Origin: Ophioderma brevispina
Taxonomy: Eukaryota > Echinodermata > Ophiuroidea > Amphilepidida > Ophiodermatidae
Assembly (NCBI GenBank): GCA_023653785.1
Contig: JAMKCH010035213.1
Coordinates: 1-64,000, forward strand
Direction of reading: 5' to 3'
Length of the DNA: 64,000 bases
Shown here piece after piece: positions 11,246 to 23,456 of the stretch. Each line of letters opens with the position of its first letter. Position 1 is the first letter of the stretch. The notes below the pieces were generated by a model. That model was not told where the DNA came from. It was given only the letters and a program-made list of their open reading frames with translations, and made no database searches. The position numbers and the translations under genes were made by a program.

Positions 11246-13528
11246 ATATAGGCAAGATATGTAAAAATATAAACACTGGGATACATGGATACATTAATTC
11301 CCGGCGGGGACCACTTTTTACCATACTTTCCCGGGTTGTAATCCTCGAGCAGGAACTTTCAGATCTGACCCTAAAACGCGGATATCTTCTCCTTCATCAG
11401 GACTACCCCTGACACGGAAAAACCCTAAAAGCATACCCTTAATGGGCGGGCCACGGGCACATTTTAAAAAATTTGAACATTTTTTCAATTTGACTCGTGA
11501 AATGATGAGTCTAGGCCATGGAAGAACAGAGATCGGTTACACATAAATGACATCACTCACATAACAGATAGGACATGTATAAGAGGCTAAAGACATCCAT
11601 TTCGACACGATTTACCACATAAGGGCAGCCACCCAATTAAATCGGCAAAAAAATGCCCGAAATCCGCGTTTACGCATCCAAAAGTAACTCCGGAAGAGGA
11701 TTTTAAAAATGATTTTAAGAAAATTATTAAAAATAGAATTTACCAAAATTGAGTAAATTAGTTTAATGTAATTTTCATTTTGTGTAATTTGCGTTGGGTA
11801 CTGGGTGCATGAAAAAAAAAAAGAGAAAAAAAATTAGCGGCCCGCCAAAATACAAAGCGGACCGTCTTCGCGGTTAAGTTTTGGATCCATTTTTGACGGA
11901 AGAAAGGACCATAGTCAATTTAACTGGTCTATGTTGGTGTTTCGAGACAGTAACATTTTTCCTTATAAACGAGCTCCGCTTTTAAATTCAATGGATGTTT
12001 GCGCACATGCTTGTACGTTTAGCATATAAAGGTAGAACAATTAGTGATGATCAGGCAATCACAAAAGGAATCGTCATCTCAAAGATATGCCCGGAGAGAA
12101 GCCCACTGCCCTGCACTGTGAATCTGCGTCTCTGTGATTCTTTAACGCGCGTAGGCGCGGGATAAAAATTGGGCTTAATATCATGCGTTACAGGATTTTT
12201 GTCTACCTCTAAGTAAGTGTGATTATCGCATTTATATTTTTTCGGTAAGAAGGGGCCGTATCCGCATTGGCTACCCTAAAAGATGACTTGATGAGGTGCG
12301 AGAATGATTACCTTTTTGGTCATTTGCTTGGTCTTTGTGACCCCTTTTCCGACGGTCCGTGCAGGTCCCGCGCCGCCGCCGGTTTTTGTGAAAAACCCTA
12401 CCCTTTCCCGCGTTTTTCTGCTCGCGGATGACAACGATTTAGGTTGAGGTGCCCCTCCCCCCCCCCGGGCATTAATTCGATTAAGAAAGGAAATCATCAG
12501 GAAAACGCTGCACTGAGCACGCGCCGTGAATATTTTCACGATTCTGGTACGCAACGGTTGTCCTTTAAAGTAATACTGTTGAAGCTTATTGACATGTAAT
12601 TAATAGGACGTGTAGTATTATATGAGTAACTTTTATAAGTACATGGACTTGGGATTGAGTACGAGTACGAAGATTGAGTACACTGGAAAAAGTTCTAATT
12701 TAACAGACTTTACCTTTAAATTACGGATTTATCCTTATAAACCCAATTATTCAATATCATCACACTTGTAAATTACCTATACCCAACATGAAATTACAAT
12801 TTTTGGACGCAGGACAAAATGTAATAACAAGTTGCTATAAATTAGAAAAAAGGACAAAGTTTGAAAAAAAAATGGATAGGAGGACTTTCTAACATGACGT
12901 GATTATTTTTCCTAAACCATCGTTAATATCGTGTTTATTTATTTGTTTTAATGTAAGGAATATGAAATATAAAAATGGTTTATCTATAAATTGCGTTAAA
13001 TAAGGTTCGTAAGTAACGTCATTAAAATCGAATCTATTTAGGGAACTGGGTACATGTTTTACGTAAGTTGACTCATATGATCATTTAATTTGAGTAAAAT
13101 AATGGCAACATTAGAATGTGTACATTACATATAAAAAAAGTGTCTAACTGGTTTAAAAACTTTTATCTTCAGTTCCCTTTGTTTATTTGCCTTTTTTTTC
13201 TTCAAAATTGTTTGCCTGAAATATAACTCTTTTACAGCCACGTGGTAACGTATAAATGACAACGTTTATGATGCCATAGCGACACCGTGAAAATTTGGTC
13301 GAGGATTGTAATAACGTTTTAATTCTTAATTAGTGTTTATTTTAAACAATGTTAAAAACAAAAAAACACGCTTTGAAAGCTGTGATTTACGCCGTTATTT
13401 TACGTTCCCTGCAATGGGTTTGTATTTTTACGGCTATGGTTATTTTCGTTCTGCACGTTGTGAGTCCCAGGTGCCAGTCAAATCCCTGTTTTTTTACAGG
13501 TTTTTTTTACCCTTGTAAAATTGCAATT
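11246..13528. other. AT-rich intergenic DNA, nothing assignable
   Basis: No family motif, exon with paired splice sites or repeat pair was recognised. Around 12,361-12,470 is a short GC-rich, C-run patch inside AT-rich sequence; the minus-strand open frame over it looks like low complexity. Confidence 0.5.
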
Positions 13529-13822
13529 AACAGGGCTGTACGTAGGATTTTTTTGGGGGGTGCGGGACTTTGAAAAAAGGTGGACCTTTTTCGCAAAAAT
13601 TGAACTTTTTCGAAAAAGGGTGGACCTGTTTGGTAAAAAAAGTGGGACCCTAAACCCCCTAAAATGCGTCCTTTTTTGATTTTGAACATGTTTTATCACC
13701 AAAAAGTGGACTGACTTGTCCAAAAATTTCTCACTTTTGAAATTTTTTGATCAAAAGCTTCAGCAAAAAGTGGACCTTTGTTCACCTTTGTGCCCCCCCC
13801 CCCCACAGCGTACGGGCATGCA
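13529..13822. mobile_element. Small inverted-repeat element rich in 'aaaagtggacc'
   Basis: The left end reads cagggctgtacgtaggattttttt and the right end reads ccccccacagcgtacgggcatgc. The right end's reverse complement (gcatgcccgtacgctgtgggg) is an imperfect partner of the left end. The interior repeats 'aaaaagtggacct' in both orientations (13,580, 13,619, 13,703, 13,769). This resembles a short non-autonomous DNA element. No coding capacity. Confidence 0.55.
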
Positions 13823-15028
13823 GATTCGTAACATATGTTGAGTGATGGTGACAATGGTGTTTGGAAAACAGAACGAGAAACACGCGTAATATGGACCACA
13901 AAACACAACCATTATGTCAAAACAGGACCCGCAATATTTGAACTGTGGCGGCCATGGTGACCATTTTTCAAAATGGTTGCCAATCACATTTTCAATGTCT
14001 AATATTTCGGTTCTTCTCTTCTTATCGTGTCCAAACACTGTGTTCTCAAAATAGATTCCCAGGCCAGAGAGGTGTGTAAAATGTCTGGCTGCTTAACTGA
14101 ATTCCGCAAGGTCCTTGTTTGTGCATTGTTGTCCCAGCAGTGGGCAGGACCACAGATATGTTCCCATTTGTCTGTGGTTGCTGTTCCACAAACCACGGAG
14201 GGTTCCTGATCTGCTTCCAGCACCCCTAGGTAGTCCCGCCTCTGCAAGGAAACCTTAGATCGGCCAATTCTGTTCTAAATCTGTTGAGGCATTCGCCCTT
14301 CAGCCCATGAGGAGTCAGCTCCAGGTGGGAGATGCTCACAGGTTCAATACAAATAGATGTTTACTTGGTTGATGGCAAGTCTTTATTTCCACAAGGCGAC
14401 TCTATCGAGCTCCTTAGAGACTGTCTCAGAGGTTGGACTTGCTTAGAAACTTTCTCTAATTTAAGGCGGTTGGCAGCAGGGATCGGTCCAGACATAGGGT
14501 CTTCACATTAGATACTTGGCAGCTACGCTCTTGCATGCTCGCTACGACGATGTCTGGTGGAGCAATTTCTGCTTAGGATGTATAGTTTTCCGTTGGTGTT
14601 GGAGGAGGCATCCTATGATAAGCCGGCAGGGACATTTAACGCTGAATCAAGCTTCTTGGACTGTTTAAAAGGTTGGTGTGGTCGTCAGTGTTTTGTTTTT
14701 TGTTTATTTTTTTATTCTCTACACATTCCCAAACTCTTAATGAAACTCCACTACATTTCCAAGCGGTTTATAATTAATTTCTTTTTAGAAAATATTAAAT
14801 TAAATTGCTATAAAAAAGTACCACAGAATACTGTATATAATACTGTAAAATTGATTATTTTTACTGGGAAATTTTTAGAATTTTTAAAAATTACTGTTTA
14901 TTGCATTATTGTGGACAAAGCGACAAAATGCTTACTTCTCAGCCCAAATTGGCATGCGCAAAATCATTTTTTGCCCCTATTTCTAAACCGATCATATTTG
15001 TTCATTTTTTCTTTCACTAATATTTATT
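13823..15028. other. Unassigned sequence left of the LTR element
   Basis: 14,557-15,042 is open on the plus strand, but its second half is AT-rich and hydrophobic by composition and runs into the LTR, so I do not call it a gene. 14,027-14,247 is open in both directions without a recognised motif. 14,240-14,560 could be a retroelement remnant but shows no diagnostic residues. Confidence 0.4.
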
Positions 15029-15033
15029 GTCTT

Positions 15034-16770
15034 TGGTCATGAGTAAAATAATTCAACTCCCTTGACAAAAGTGCCAGTAGGAGAAACCATGAACGACTGA
15101 GAGGAGAGACAAAACACAACAAGTTGACCATGTTATAAATTGGGATATCTCATGAGTTAATTCAAGTTATTTATAAAAAAAACACAATAGTGTACACACC
15201 TGAACTATGGTATCATGTATCCCAAAGATGTTCTAAATTTAAGATGACTGTTGTACCATATGTCTAGGTTTCATTTTGATTTAAGTTTGCTTGAATAGCA
15301 GGGTTGAAAACATCTCTTAAAAATATCCACTAGTTTCTCTTAAAGCAATTCCCAAAAAACATTTCTCAGAGATTCTCTGGAAATTTATTTGTATGCATAC
15401 ATTATTGTGTTCATTGTGAGGGCTCACAAGGATTTACAGTTCAAAAAGAAGTTTCAAGGTCGCTCATAAGACCAGAAGAGGTCGGATGACTGTCGGAGTT
15501 AGGCCTGCAACTGTCATGAAGATCAGTCCACGGTGGACACAAAAAGTCTCCACTCACAAGTTTGAACCACAGGGATAATACGGCTGTATAAAAATATTAT
15601 ACCTGAATTTGGTAAATACCATGTCAGCTAAACTATGCTTCTGATATTTATATTGACAAATCAATCTTTCCAATTCGTCTGCCAATTGCACGAGAGTCAA
15701 TAGAGTCATGCATCTTCATGCAAAGTTAGTCTGATTTGATGCAAGATCAATACTTTAAAGCATCAAATATTATTTCATACTGCAAGAGTATTAGGAAGGA
15801 CCTCTTTGAACACAGCCCCCCCTTTAATTGATTATAAACAAAAAGACACTAACTTCTTGCACTGAATGAATGTATATGTCAACTTCACATAGCATCATGT
15901 TACTTTGAGAGACATGCTATTATGCTAAAAATTACATTTGGTAAGTTCTCAAACAAAATCCTCCGATTAAACTACTGCAGTGATTAACTGTTACTTTTGT
16001 TTCAGATATTCAAAATGCTAAAACTTGCGATTAGCAAATATTAAGCAATTGTATTATCAATTGTGCAGTATTTAAGCATGACTAATTGTAGCACAATCAA
16101 ACTCCATAAACTTTGGTTTGGACCAAAAATCGTACATTATGTGAACCATCTTTTACCACTAGCTATATTGATTAATAACGTAAGAACAAATACAAAATAG
16201 CAAGTTATATTTACATTACCCGAGAGTTCTCTTTTCAAGAGATCTACCAAGTCAGTGGCGGAAAAACGGCAAGATCAAGGCACCAAGAGAACCAATATCC
16301 AAAGGAATGCTTTACGCTGTGCTGTGTACAAATGGCTATGAAGAAGCTAGGCGATTTTAGAAACCACGGCGCTAAGTTTCTTGACTAAAAATGCAAGGAA
16401 GCAGCAGCTATGTGCAGGAATCACAAATTATGATATACAGGTTGGCTATAATTTGGATTATAATTTTGCCTCACAACATCACAAACTTAATAAATAGGTA
16501 ACTTTTGAATATTAACCAGGATCCAAAGGCACATCTTACTCTGTTGATGTGGTATAATAGACTGCACTGATCAAGGAGTGCAACCTGTAGTGTCTTCACA
16601 AAGGATCATGATTTATAAATCAATGCATAAGCACATTATGCAGGTACTTGAAGGAGTAGCACAATAACTTGTTAAATTATGCATTGTAAAATCCCACCAG
16701 CCACTCAGTTACCCAAATATGGAGGAAAAACTTTGCTTAAGTTAGGGAAAAACCTTTTTATCTGGTGCCA
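15034..16770 (-). repeat. 3' LTR of the Gmr1-like element
   Basis: It pairs with 21,728-23,451 along its length. Shared landmarks include 'gtaggagaaaccatgaacgactgagagg', 'catcttcatgcaaagtta' and 'gagagttctcttttcaagaga'. It starts TGGTCATGAG, where the partner has TGTCATGAG, and ends ..ggtgcca in plus orientation. Most differences between the two LTRs are 1-2 base indels rather than substitutions. Confidence 0.85.
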
Positions 16771-16786
16771 CTTCACTTCTCCCCTT
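16771..16786 (-). other. Polypurine tract
   Basis: Minus-strand AAGGGGAGAAGTGAAG directly before the 3' LTR, the expected site for priming plus-strand DNA synthesis. Confidence 0.6.
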
Positions 16787-16935
16787 AAGAAAAATGTTAC
16801 AATGCAGTTTTCCTAAAATTCAAATATAAAAGTAACAAAATCATAGAAAGTGACATTACTAACCTTCCTTGTCACAAGATTCTAAAGTCATATTCTGCAA
16901 AACAAAGAGGATGATAGAAAGCTTACAGCATTAAT

Positions 16936-17400
16936 TTACTTATCATCATGAGACCTGCTAAGATAATCAGCCCCAACATTGTCTTTGCCTTTGATGTGCG
17001 CACATTCTGTACCTGAAAGGCTGCAATGCAAGGCCCAACGCTGAGCGGCTGTGGCAACTTTGGACACGCTGCCTACACAATAAAGGATGATGATCCGTCT
17101 CAAAATAAACTCACATCCGCTATAGGTAAGCTCAAACTTCTGTGTGCCAAGACTACTGAAGACTTTCCTCTTCATCACGGAATAGTTCTCTGTGAACTAT
17201 TGAGCGTCTTGTGGCATAGGCTCTGGGAAACTTTTCCCATGGAACTTATGTAGAAGAACACCTCCAATCCCACATCAGAAAGCGTCGGTTTCTAAGGATG
17301 AATTGACGGTTATATATCAGGTAGATGAAGGAAGGTGATGAAGTCAAGGTGTTGAATGCCAATTTCTGGTTCTCACCCCAAACAATTCTTGATGGTGTCC
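16936..17400 (-). pseudogene. RNase H region of the Gmr1-like pol
   Basis: Near 17,300-17,250 the frame reads LETDA..CGIGGVLLH, the first catalytic Asp segment of gypsy RNase H, with a stop/frameshift just after it. The far end reads HIKGKDNVGADYLSR, the typical close of gypsy RNase H ('H-x-x-G-x-x-N-x-x-AD-x-LSR'). No integrase follows; 150 bp later comes the polypurine tract. Frames are split by indels near 17,180 and 17,245. Confidence 0.8.
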
Positions 17401-18170
17401 CTTTTCTGGTCTTGTCCGTCAGAGGAGCAGCTAATAACAAGCAAAGTTGGGGTATGAAGGTCGGTAGTAGGTGAGTTTAATCCAAGCAGTTGAAACGAAG
17501 TGAGTCTTGGTTTCCTTTGGTCGTGGAGAGCTCTGATAGGCATCCAACTTGCTGATTTGGTGCAACCGCCCTTGACTACAACATGGCCCAAAAAATTCTA
17601 TTTTGTCAGATCCCACATAAACACTTCGAAGGTCTGGCTGTCATATTGGCATCTTTAAATCTCTGGAATACTTCGGTCAACTTCTCAATATGCTCATCCC
17701 ATGTTGGAGTGTGAATAAGGATAGGCGTTCTTTTTTTTGCGAGATAGTTGTCGACACAGTGAGTCCTCTGAGCATCTTTCTCATGATTCTAGAAAATGTC
17801 GCTGATGAATTCACTAAGCCAAATGGCCTAATACTTTGAACTGATTTATAAAGTCCATCATGTGTGATGAATGCTGTAAAACTTCTTGGCTTCTTAGTCA
17901 TTGGCACTTGCAATAGCCTTGCTCAAAAATGCAGTTTGTAAGAAATGATCAGCAGCTAATTTGGAGAATATTTCATAGGTACTGGAGGGGCTCAGCATCA
18001 AAAATTGTGATTTGGTTGAGTTTCCTGTATCACAGCAACTTCGGTAGGTACCATCAATCGTCACTACCAAAACATAAAGGGGACGCAGAAGACTGTCGAT
18101 CCTCACTAACATCTAAGTTCTAAACATCAGCTTTCACTTCTTGTTTGAGCGGTCTACACAAGCATGTGGT
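17400..18170 (-). pseudogene. Gypsy-type reverse transcriptase of the Gmr1-like element
   Basis: In minus orientation the frames read, in order, EIFSKLAADHF (18,000), QVPMTKK (17,912), FITHDGLY (17,880), RPFGLVNSSATFSRIMRKML (17,830-17,775) and, past RT, SDKIEF (17,610). These are RT blocks of Ty3/gypsy elements. Where the catalytic YLDD should stand (about 17,748-17,722), 'YL' is followed by an A-rich stretch (caaaaaaaag) and not by two Asp codons, before ILIHTPTWDEH resumes. Frameshifts lie near 17,900 and 17,610. Not functional as assembled. Confidence 0.85.
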
Positions 18171-18439
18171 ACAGGATAAGGACGACTACGAACTGGCTTG
18201 GTAAGTCAATTATGCTGTCATGGTAAACTAATGTTGTTTTCAGGGTACATCTGTCAATCTATCTCTGAACTTGTACAGCACTTTGTTGACTTGATGACGT
18301 TGTTCACCAGATAAGTCGTTGGCATATGTGACATATGACACAGTATCAGTCTGCTTCATGCTGGAAGTTGCAATAAAATGTTCATTTTGACATAGGAATT
18401 ACCAGACCATCCATAGTTTCATCAGTATCAGCTTCATTC

Positions 18440-19600
18440 TCCATCACTGAAGTTGCAAAGCTACTTCAAAGATTCCTGCAGTAACAGTAGATGGCTGGTC
18501 AATCTTTCCGTCTGTAATATTCTTTAATAGTTCGCATGGAAGGTTTAGAAGTGTGTCCAAGGTCATCTTGTAGTCCCGGTCACTAACTTTCTTCACAACT
18601 GTAAATGGACCCTTCCCAATCATCAAACATCTTATTATGGTCTGTGGGCAGTAACAAGATTTCAACTTCATCTCCTACTGAGAATTTTCTCGATTGGCAC
18701 ATTTGTTATAGTAAGACTTGTATTTCTTTGAGATTTTCTCAGTTCCTCTCTGCAAGTCACATGTTTATGGAGTCTATTCTTGAAGGTCAAGGATGTACTG
18801 ATAAGTGTTTTTGTTTCTGTTCTTCAATGTATCAGCCATAGCCCTTCAGAATAGTTAGGAGGAAATCTCACAGAACGACCGTTATTAACAATTCAAACGG
18901 TGAAAAACCCAGTGGAAGTTGAGGGGTTTCTCGGTACGCAAACAGAAGTGCATTGACATATCGTCCAAACTCGAGGACGCTCCTCACACATCTCTTAACA
19001 TCATCTTCAGAACTAGCATTGATCTCTCCACTAAGCCATTGCATGCTGGGTGGTAAGGGGTCGTGGTGAGCTTTATGGAAAGTAGTTGCTTAAATTTCAT
19101 GCATAAGATCAGATGTGAATGTGTGCTTGGTTCCGTCAAGATATCTCACGGGGAAAACCAATCTGGAGTTAAACATCAAGCAAAGCCTAGCCACGGTCTG
19201 GTGTCAATATCTTCTAATGTTATGCCTATGGGTAAGTGTGGCGTAGGTCAACCAATTGTAAGGATATATCGGGTCCTTCTCTGTACAGGGATGTTTGTAT
19301 AGGACCAACCAAGTCGACTGTTACCACGCTGACAAAGGTGTTTTATAAGTGGCATTTACTTCCAAGAGGTAATTTGGTCACACGTCCTATTCGGCAGGTA
19401 CGTGGCAAACATCACAGATCTGCAAGTATCTAGTTATGTCGGCAGTTACACCTGGCCCAGAAGAAGTAGAAGAAGTTACTTCAGTACTTTTGTTGCTTGT
19501 CCTCTGGATACCCTGATGTCCTCCAAGTAAGGATTCGTGGGCTAACTTCATTACCTGGGTTGCGGTACTGTTGTGGGACGACAAACTGTTGAAGAACCTC
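18440..19600 (-). pseudogene. Integrase of the Gmr1-like element, upstream of RT
   Basis: The H2C2 zinc-binding start reads KLAHESLLGGHQGIQRT..ICDVC (19,550-19,400). The core follows, with FTSDLMHE (19,108-19,085) and TTPYHP-x-CNGLVERS (19,060-19,010), matching the gypsy integrase D-x(n)-D-35-E region. FGRYVNALLFAYRETPQ (18,985-18,935) and GDEVEILL (18,680-18,655) close it. It ends about 300 bp before RT begins. In ordinary gypsy elements integrase comes after RNase H, so the order is inverted. Several frameshifts are present. Confidence 0.85.
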
Positions 19601-20017
19601 CCAAAGTTAAAACAGTTGGAGATTGAAATTCACGGTTAGGTATACCCGTCTTTATGTAGAACACAGACTTGCCACCATTACGAGTCATTTTATTTTCACC
19701 AGAATAGGCCCCACTCTCTGAATTTGCAAGAGTAGTGTAAATCTCTTCTTGTGATGACGAGAACTTTGCGGTAAAACAATTTTCGTGATGGCCCTCCTTA
19801 GGTACGCTAAGTTCCTTCAACTCCTTCTCCTTTGCCCCTTCTGACTTCTAGTTTCACAGCGCCTGTCAATTCTGGCTGGTAGACTTGAGAACTAACATCC
19901 TTCCAACTTGGATTGGGTCAGAGGATCCACCGAACACAATCAATATTCCCCGAAATTAAGTCATATACAGGATTGTCATGCAGAGTGCGGAGACTTCACC
20001 TTCAAAGTATGGGGTAT

Positions 20018-20257
20018 TCACAGGATGAAAGCAATGGGTACTTTTTTCACAGTTCCATCGATGAGCACACACGTCTTTGATTCCCCAGTGAGTTGACTAT
20101 TACATACTAAGTTTCTACGCACAACTACACTTGAACATCCACTATAACGCAATACTTGAACAAGTTGTCCATCAACTAAAACTTGTGTTACAGGATTTTC
20201 TGAACACAATGGAGCCTGCATGCTGCACCTCATACAACAAGGACGTGTGTTGGCCAC
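20018..20257 (-). pseudogene. Retroviral-type aspartic protease remnant
   Basis: The minus frame reads VLVDGQLVQVLRYSGCSSVVV. Retropepsins of gypsy-type elements have (V/L)-x-D(S/T)G-x(S/T) here. The catalytic Asp position is Tyr (RYSGCS, codon TAT near 20,143). Either a point mutation removed the nucleophile or the base is wrong. It lies between gag and integrase, as expected. Confidence 0.65.
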
Positions 20258-20532
20258 AGGAGAGAATACTGAATCGTGTGAACTATCGTATGTAGATCTT
20301 GTTCACTAACATACATGCACCTACATCTTATTCAACATTTTTCACAAGTACAGGCAGTACATGGGTGAACTAATAAGCTTGGATTGAGCTCCCTTATCTA
20401 CTTTTGAACCTTGGCTAGAGTGCTTAACTGTGCCGTTAGGTTTGCCTTTACCTAGGTCATGTCTCTCTGTGGATGACTGTTCTCTGCTCCATGCATCGTA
20501 GTCCAGATGCTTTCAGAACTTTGAACGATTTC

Positions 20533-21451
20533 TACATTCTTAGCAAATGCCCTACTGTGTCACATAGTAACATCTACGACGGGGTACTGAGCCTGAATCA
20601 GTTACCTTACTACTACTTGATGAACTTTTGGTAGAAGGTTTGGGACTAAACTTTAATGATGAGATTGTTGCACTTTTTGGTAAGACTTGGCAACAGATCT
20701 CCAACTACCCCTAGCATCTAAATACTGTGACGCAATGTCAGCAAGTCAGTAGCATTTTCAGGATTGCCTCTCTTTAATAAAAAAATGGCAATTATCTTAC
20801 CACAAGAAATAGTGAATGTTCTTTGAGAAGAACGATAAACCAATGCTTGGTAAGTCTTGGGAGGACTTAGACAAATCTACACTCTTCTAAAGAAATCTTT
20901 ACGACGGGCAAGAAATTGATGGGCACTCATGTCCTGTTATGGTTTTGAGCTGATCTAAATTTTGTCTTTAAAACAATCGTCAGTAAGGTGATACGTTTTC
21001 ATAAGTTCAGATTTCAAAACATCATAATTATTTGCATTGAAGAGGAGAGTCTATTTGTAAAAGTACTTAACCTTTTCCTTGTAAAAGAGCACTAAGATTG
21101 ACAGCCCAATCTTTTTTTTCCAACCATGTGCATCAGCATACTCTCAATCTTTGTAGATACGCATCTATGTGTTCTTTACCTTCTTTAAACTCAGGAAGTT
21201 TGGGAGCGGATGTTTTAGGACGCAATGCTTATACTGTTTCAAGCCTTGCACTTTTGCAGTTGTTTCTTTTTCATTTCTCTAGGTACAACTGCATTTCAAA
21301 AGTTCTTTCTCTTTAGCAATACGTTCTTTTTGTTCATCTCAGCTTACTCTCTCTCTGCTCATCCTGCTCTTAGCAATACTCAATAAAAGTTGCAATATTA
21401 TCCCACCATAACCTAACTCTTTGGCCACTTTAACAACCTTTCAATATCCAT
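20533..21451 (-). pseudogene. Gag remnant with CCHC zinc knuckle
   Basis: A candidate start ATG lies at 21,451-21,449 (MDIERLLKW). At 20,573-20,533 the minus strand encodes a retroviral zinc knuckle: CYY, then DTVGHLLR, then CRN. It needs single-base frame corrections in two places to give C-x2-C-x4-H-x4-C. The stretch between has no long open frame, so gag is frameshifted throughout. Confidence 0.6.
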
Positions 21452-21710
21452 GTTGGGGATGAAGAAACCTAACGCAACAGAAATGAAAACTACAAAAATT
21501 TGCACATCCCACCTAGCGCTAGCACGTGACAGCGCTGAAGGCTAATGCAAATAAAAATCACACAACGAGATTGCATAGATATAGTGGTTACTTGGGCAAA
21601 TTGAAAATTTCAATGTTTCTGTGAACTCTTCAACTCAATTGGAAGTGTAGCGTTCTACTCTGAGTGAACATGAAATCTTCAATAGCACTTGATTTCTTTT
21701 TGCATTTCCA

Positions 21711-21723
21711 GGACCGAGCCCCA
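21711..21723 (-). other. Candidate primer binding site
   Basis: Minus-strand TGGGGCTCGGTCC begins four bases inside the 5' LTR. It starts with the obligatory TGG and resembles a tRNA-Pro-type primer site. The exact tRNA is uncertain. Confidence 0.5.
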
Positions 21724-21727
21724 AAAA

Positions 21728-23451
21728 TGTCATGAGTTAAATTTAAATTCACCCCTTGGACAAAGTGCTAGTAGGAGAAACCATGAACGACTGAGAGGAG
21801 AGACAAAACACAACAAGTTGCCATGTTTAAATTGAATATCTCATGATAGATTTCCAATTATTTATAAAAAAACAATAGGGGCAACCACTGAACTATGGTA
21901 TTAATGTATCCCAAAGGATGTTCAAATTTAAGCGTACTGTTGGTCCATGTCTAAGGTTTCATTTGATTAGTTGCTTGAATCGCAGGGGAAAATCTCTTAA
22001 AACTATCACTATTCTATTTACGTCAATTCCCTAAAACATTCTCAGAGATCTCTGGAAATTAGTTGTATGCACACCAATTGGGGTTACATGTGAGCTCACA
22101 AGGTACCAGTTTAAAAGAAGTTTCAAGTCGCTCATCAGACAGAAGATGTCGGACGACTGTCGGGACGTTAGGACTTGAAAAACTGTCATGAGCATCAGTC
22201 ACGGTTGGTACACACAAGACGTCTCCACTCAGTTTGACCACAGGGATTAATACGGCGTATTAAAATATTACATGAATTTGGGAAATACCATTTCACTAAA
22301 AAATATGTTCTGATATTTATATTGACAATTCAATCTTTCAATTCTCAGCCAATTGCACGAGTCAATAGAGTCTATGCATCTTCATGCAAAGTTAGGTTGA
22401 TTGATGCAGATCACTACTTTAAAGCATCAAATATTAATTTTCCTACATAAAAGATGTATTAGGAGGGACACTCTTTTGAAACAGCCTTAAATGATTATAA
22501 ACAAAACAATACACTAACTTGCTTGCACTGAATGAATGTATATGTCAACTTTCACATAGCATCATGTTTAAGCTTGAAGAGGAAGCTATTATGCTAAAAA
22601 ATTAATGTGTAAGTTCAAACAAAATCCTATTAAAACTACTGGTATAATGTTCTATTTTGTTAAGATATCAAAAATGCAAAACTTGAGAATTTTAGCAATT
22701 AAGCAATGTGTATTATCAAGTGTGCAGTATTGAAAAATGACTAATTGTTGTCACAATCCAAATCCATAAACTTGGTTTGTAGCAAAATCTCTTTACATAA
22801 CTGAACCCATCTTACCAATAGCTATATGATTTTAATAACTTAAGAAAATCCAAAATAGCAAGTAATTGACACTTAAACGAGAGTTCTCTTTTCAAGAGAT
22901 TCACCAATTCAGTTTGGCGGAAAACACGGCAGATCCAGGCACCAAAGAACCACTATCCAAAGGAATCGCTTTTAGCTGTGCCTGTGTAACATGGCTTGAC
23001 CCCCCCCCCCCGAAGCTAGGCGCATTTTAGAAACCACTGAGCTAAGTTCTGGACTAAAAATGCAGAAGCAGCAGCTTGTTGCAGAATCACAATTATGGTG
23101 GATATACAGGGGCCTTAATTTGGAGAAATTTTTGATTTTTTTCAGCACTACTGTTTTCTTGTTGTTTGAACTTTGAATTATTAACCCGGATCCAAAAAGG
23201 GTACATCGTACTCTGTTGATGTGGTATAATAGACTGCACTGAATCAAGGAGTGCAACACTGGATAGTGTTTTACACAAAGGATCATTGATTTATAAATCA
23301 AGCACTAAGCACAATTATGCATGGTACTTGAAGGAGTAGAAAATTAACTACGTTTAAATTAGCAGATGTAAAACCACACAGCCAATCAAAGTTACCCCCC
23401 TCTGGAGGGAAAAACTTTGGATAAAGTTAGGAAAACACTTTTAATGTAGCA
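21728..23451 (-). repeat. 5' LTR of the Gmr1-like element
   Basis: Partner of 15,034-16,770, with the same landmarks in the same order. It carries a run of about 12 C at 22,999-23,010 where the other LTR has none. The outer end (..aatgtagca) has diverged from the partner's ..ggtgcca and is followed directly by the GTCTT target duplication. Confidence 0.8.
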
Positions 23452-23456
23452 GTCTT

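Larger units (their letters stand above)
15034..23451 (-). mobile_element. Gmr1-like LTR retrotransposon (gypsy RT, integrase before RT)
   Basis: A complete 8.4 kb element on the minus strand, flanked by the 5 bp direct repeat GTCTT at 15,029-15,033 and 23,452-23,456. Two LTRs of about 1.73 kb enclose, in element order: gag with a CCHC knuckle (about 20.55 kb), protease (about 20.14 kb), integrase (19.60-18.44 kb), RT (18.17-17.40 kb) and RNase H (17.40-16.94 kb). RT and RNase H are gypsy-type (PFGLVNSSATFSRIM; LETDA...GIGGVLLH), but integrase lies upstream of RT, as in copia. This combination defines the Gmr1-like group known from deuterostomes. Coding frames carry many single-base indels, and the protease and RT active-site residues are missing, so it is inactive as assembled. 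Confidence 0.85.

Noticed and set aside
14557..15042. 161-codon plus-strand open frame before the LTR element
   Set aside because: AT-driven composition, ends inside the LTR, no domain recognised.
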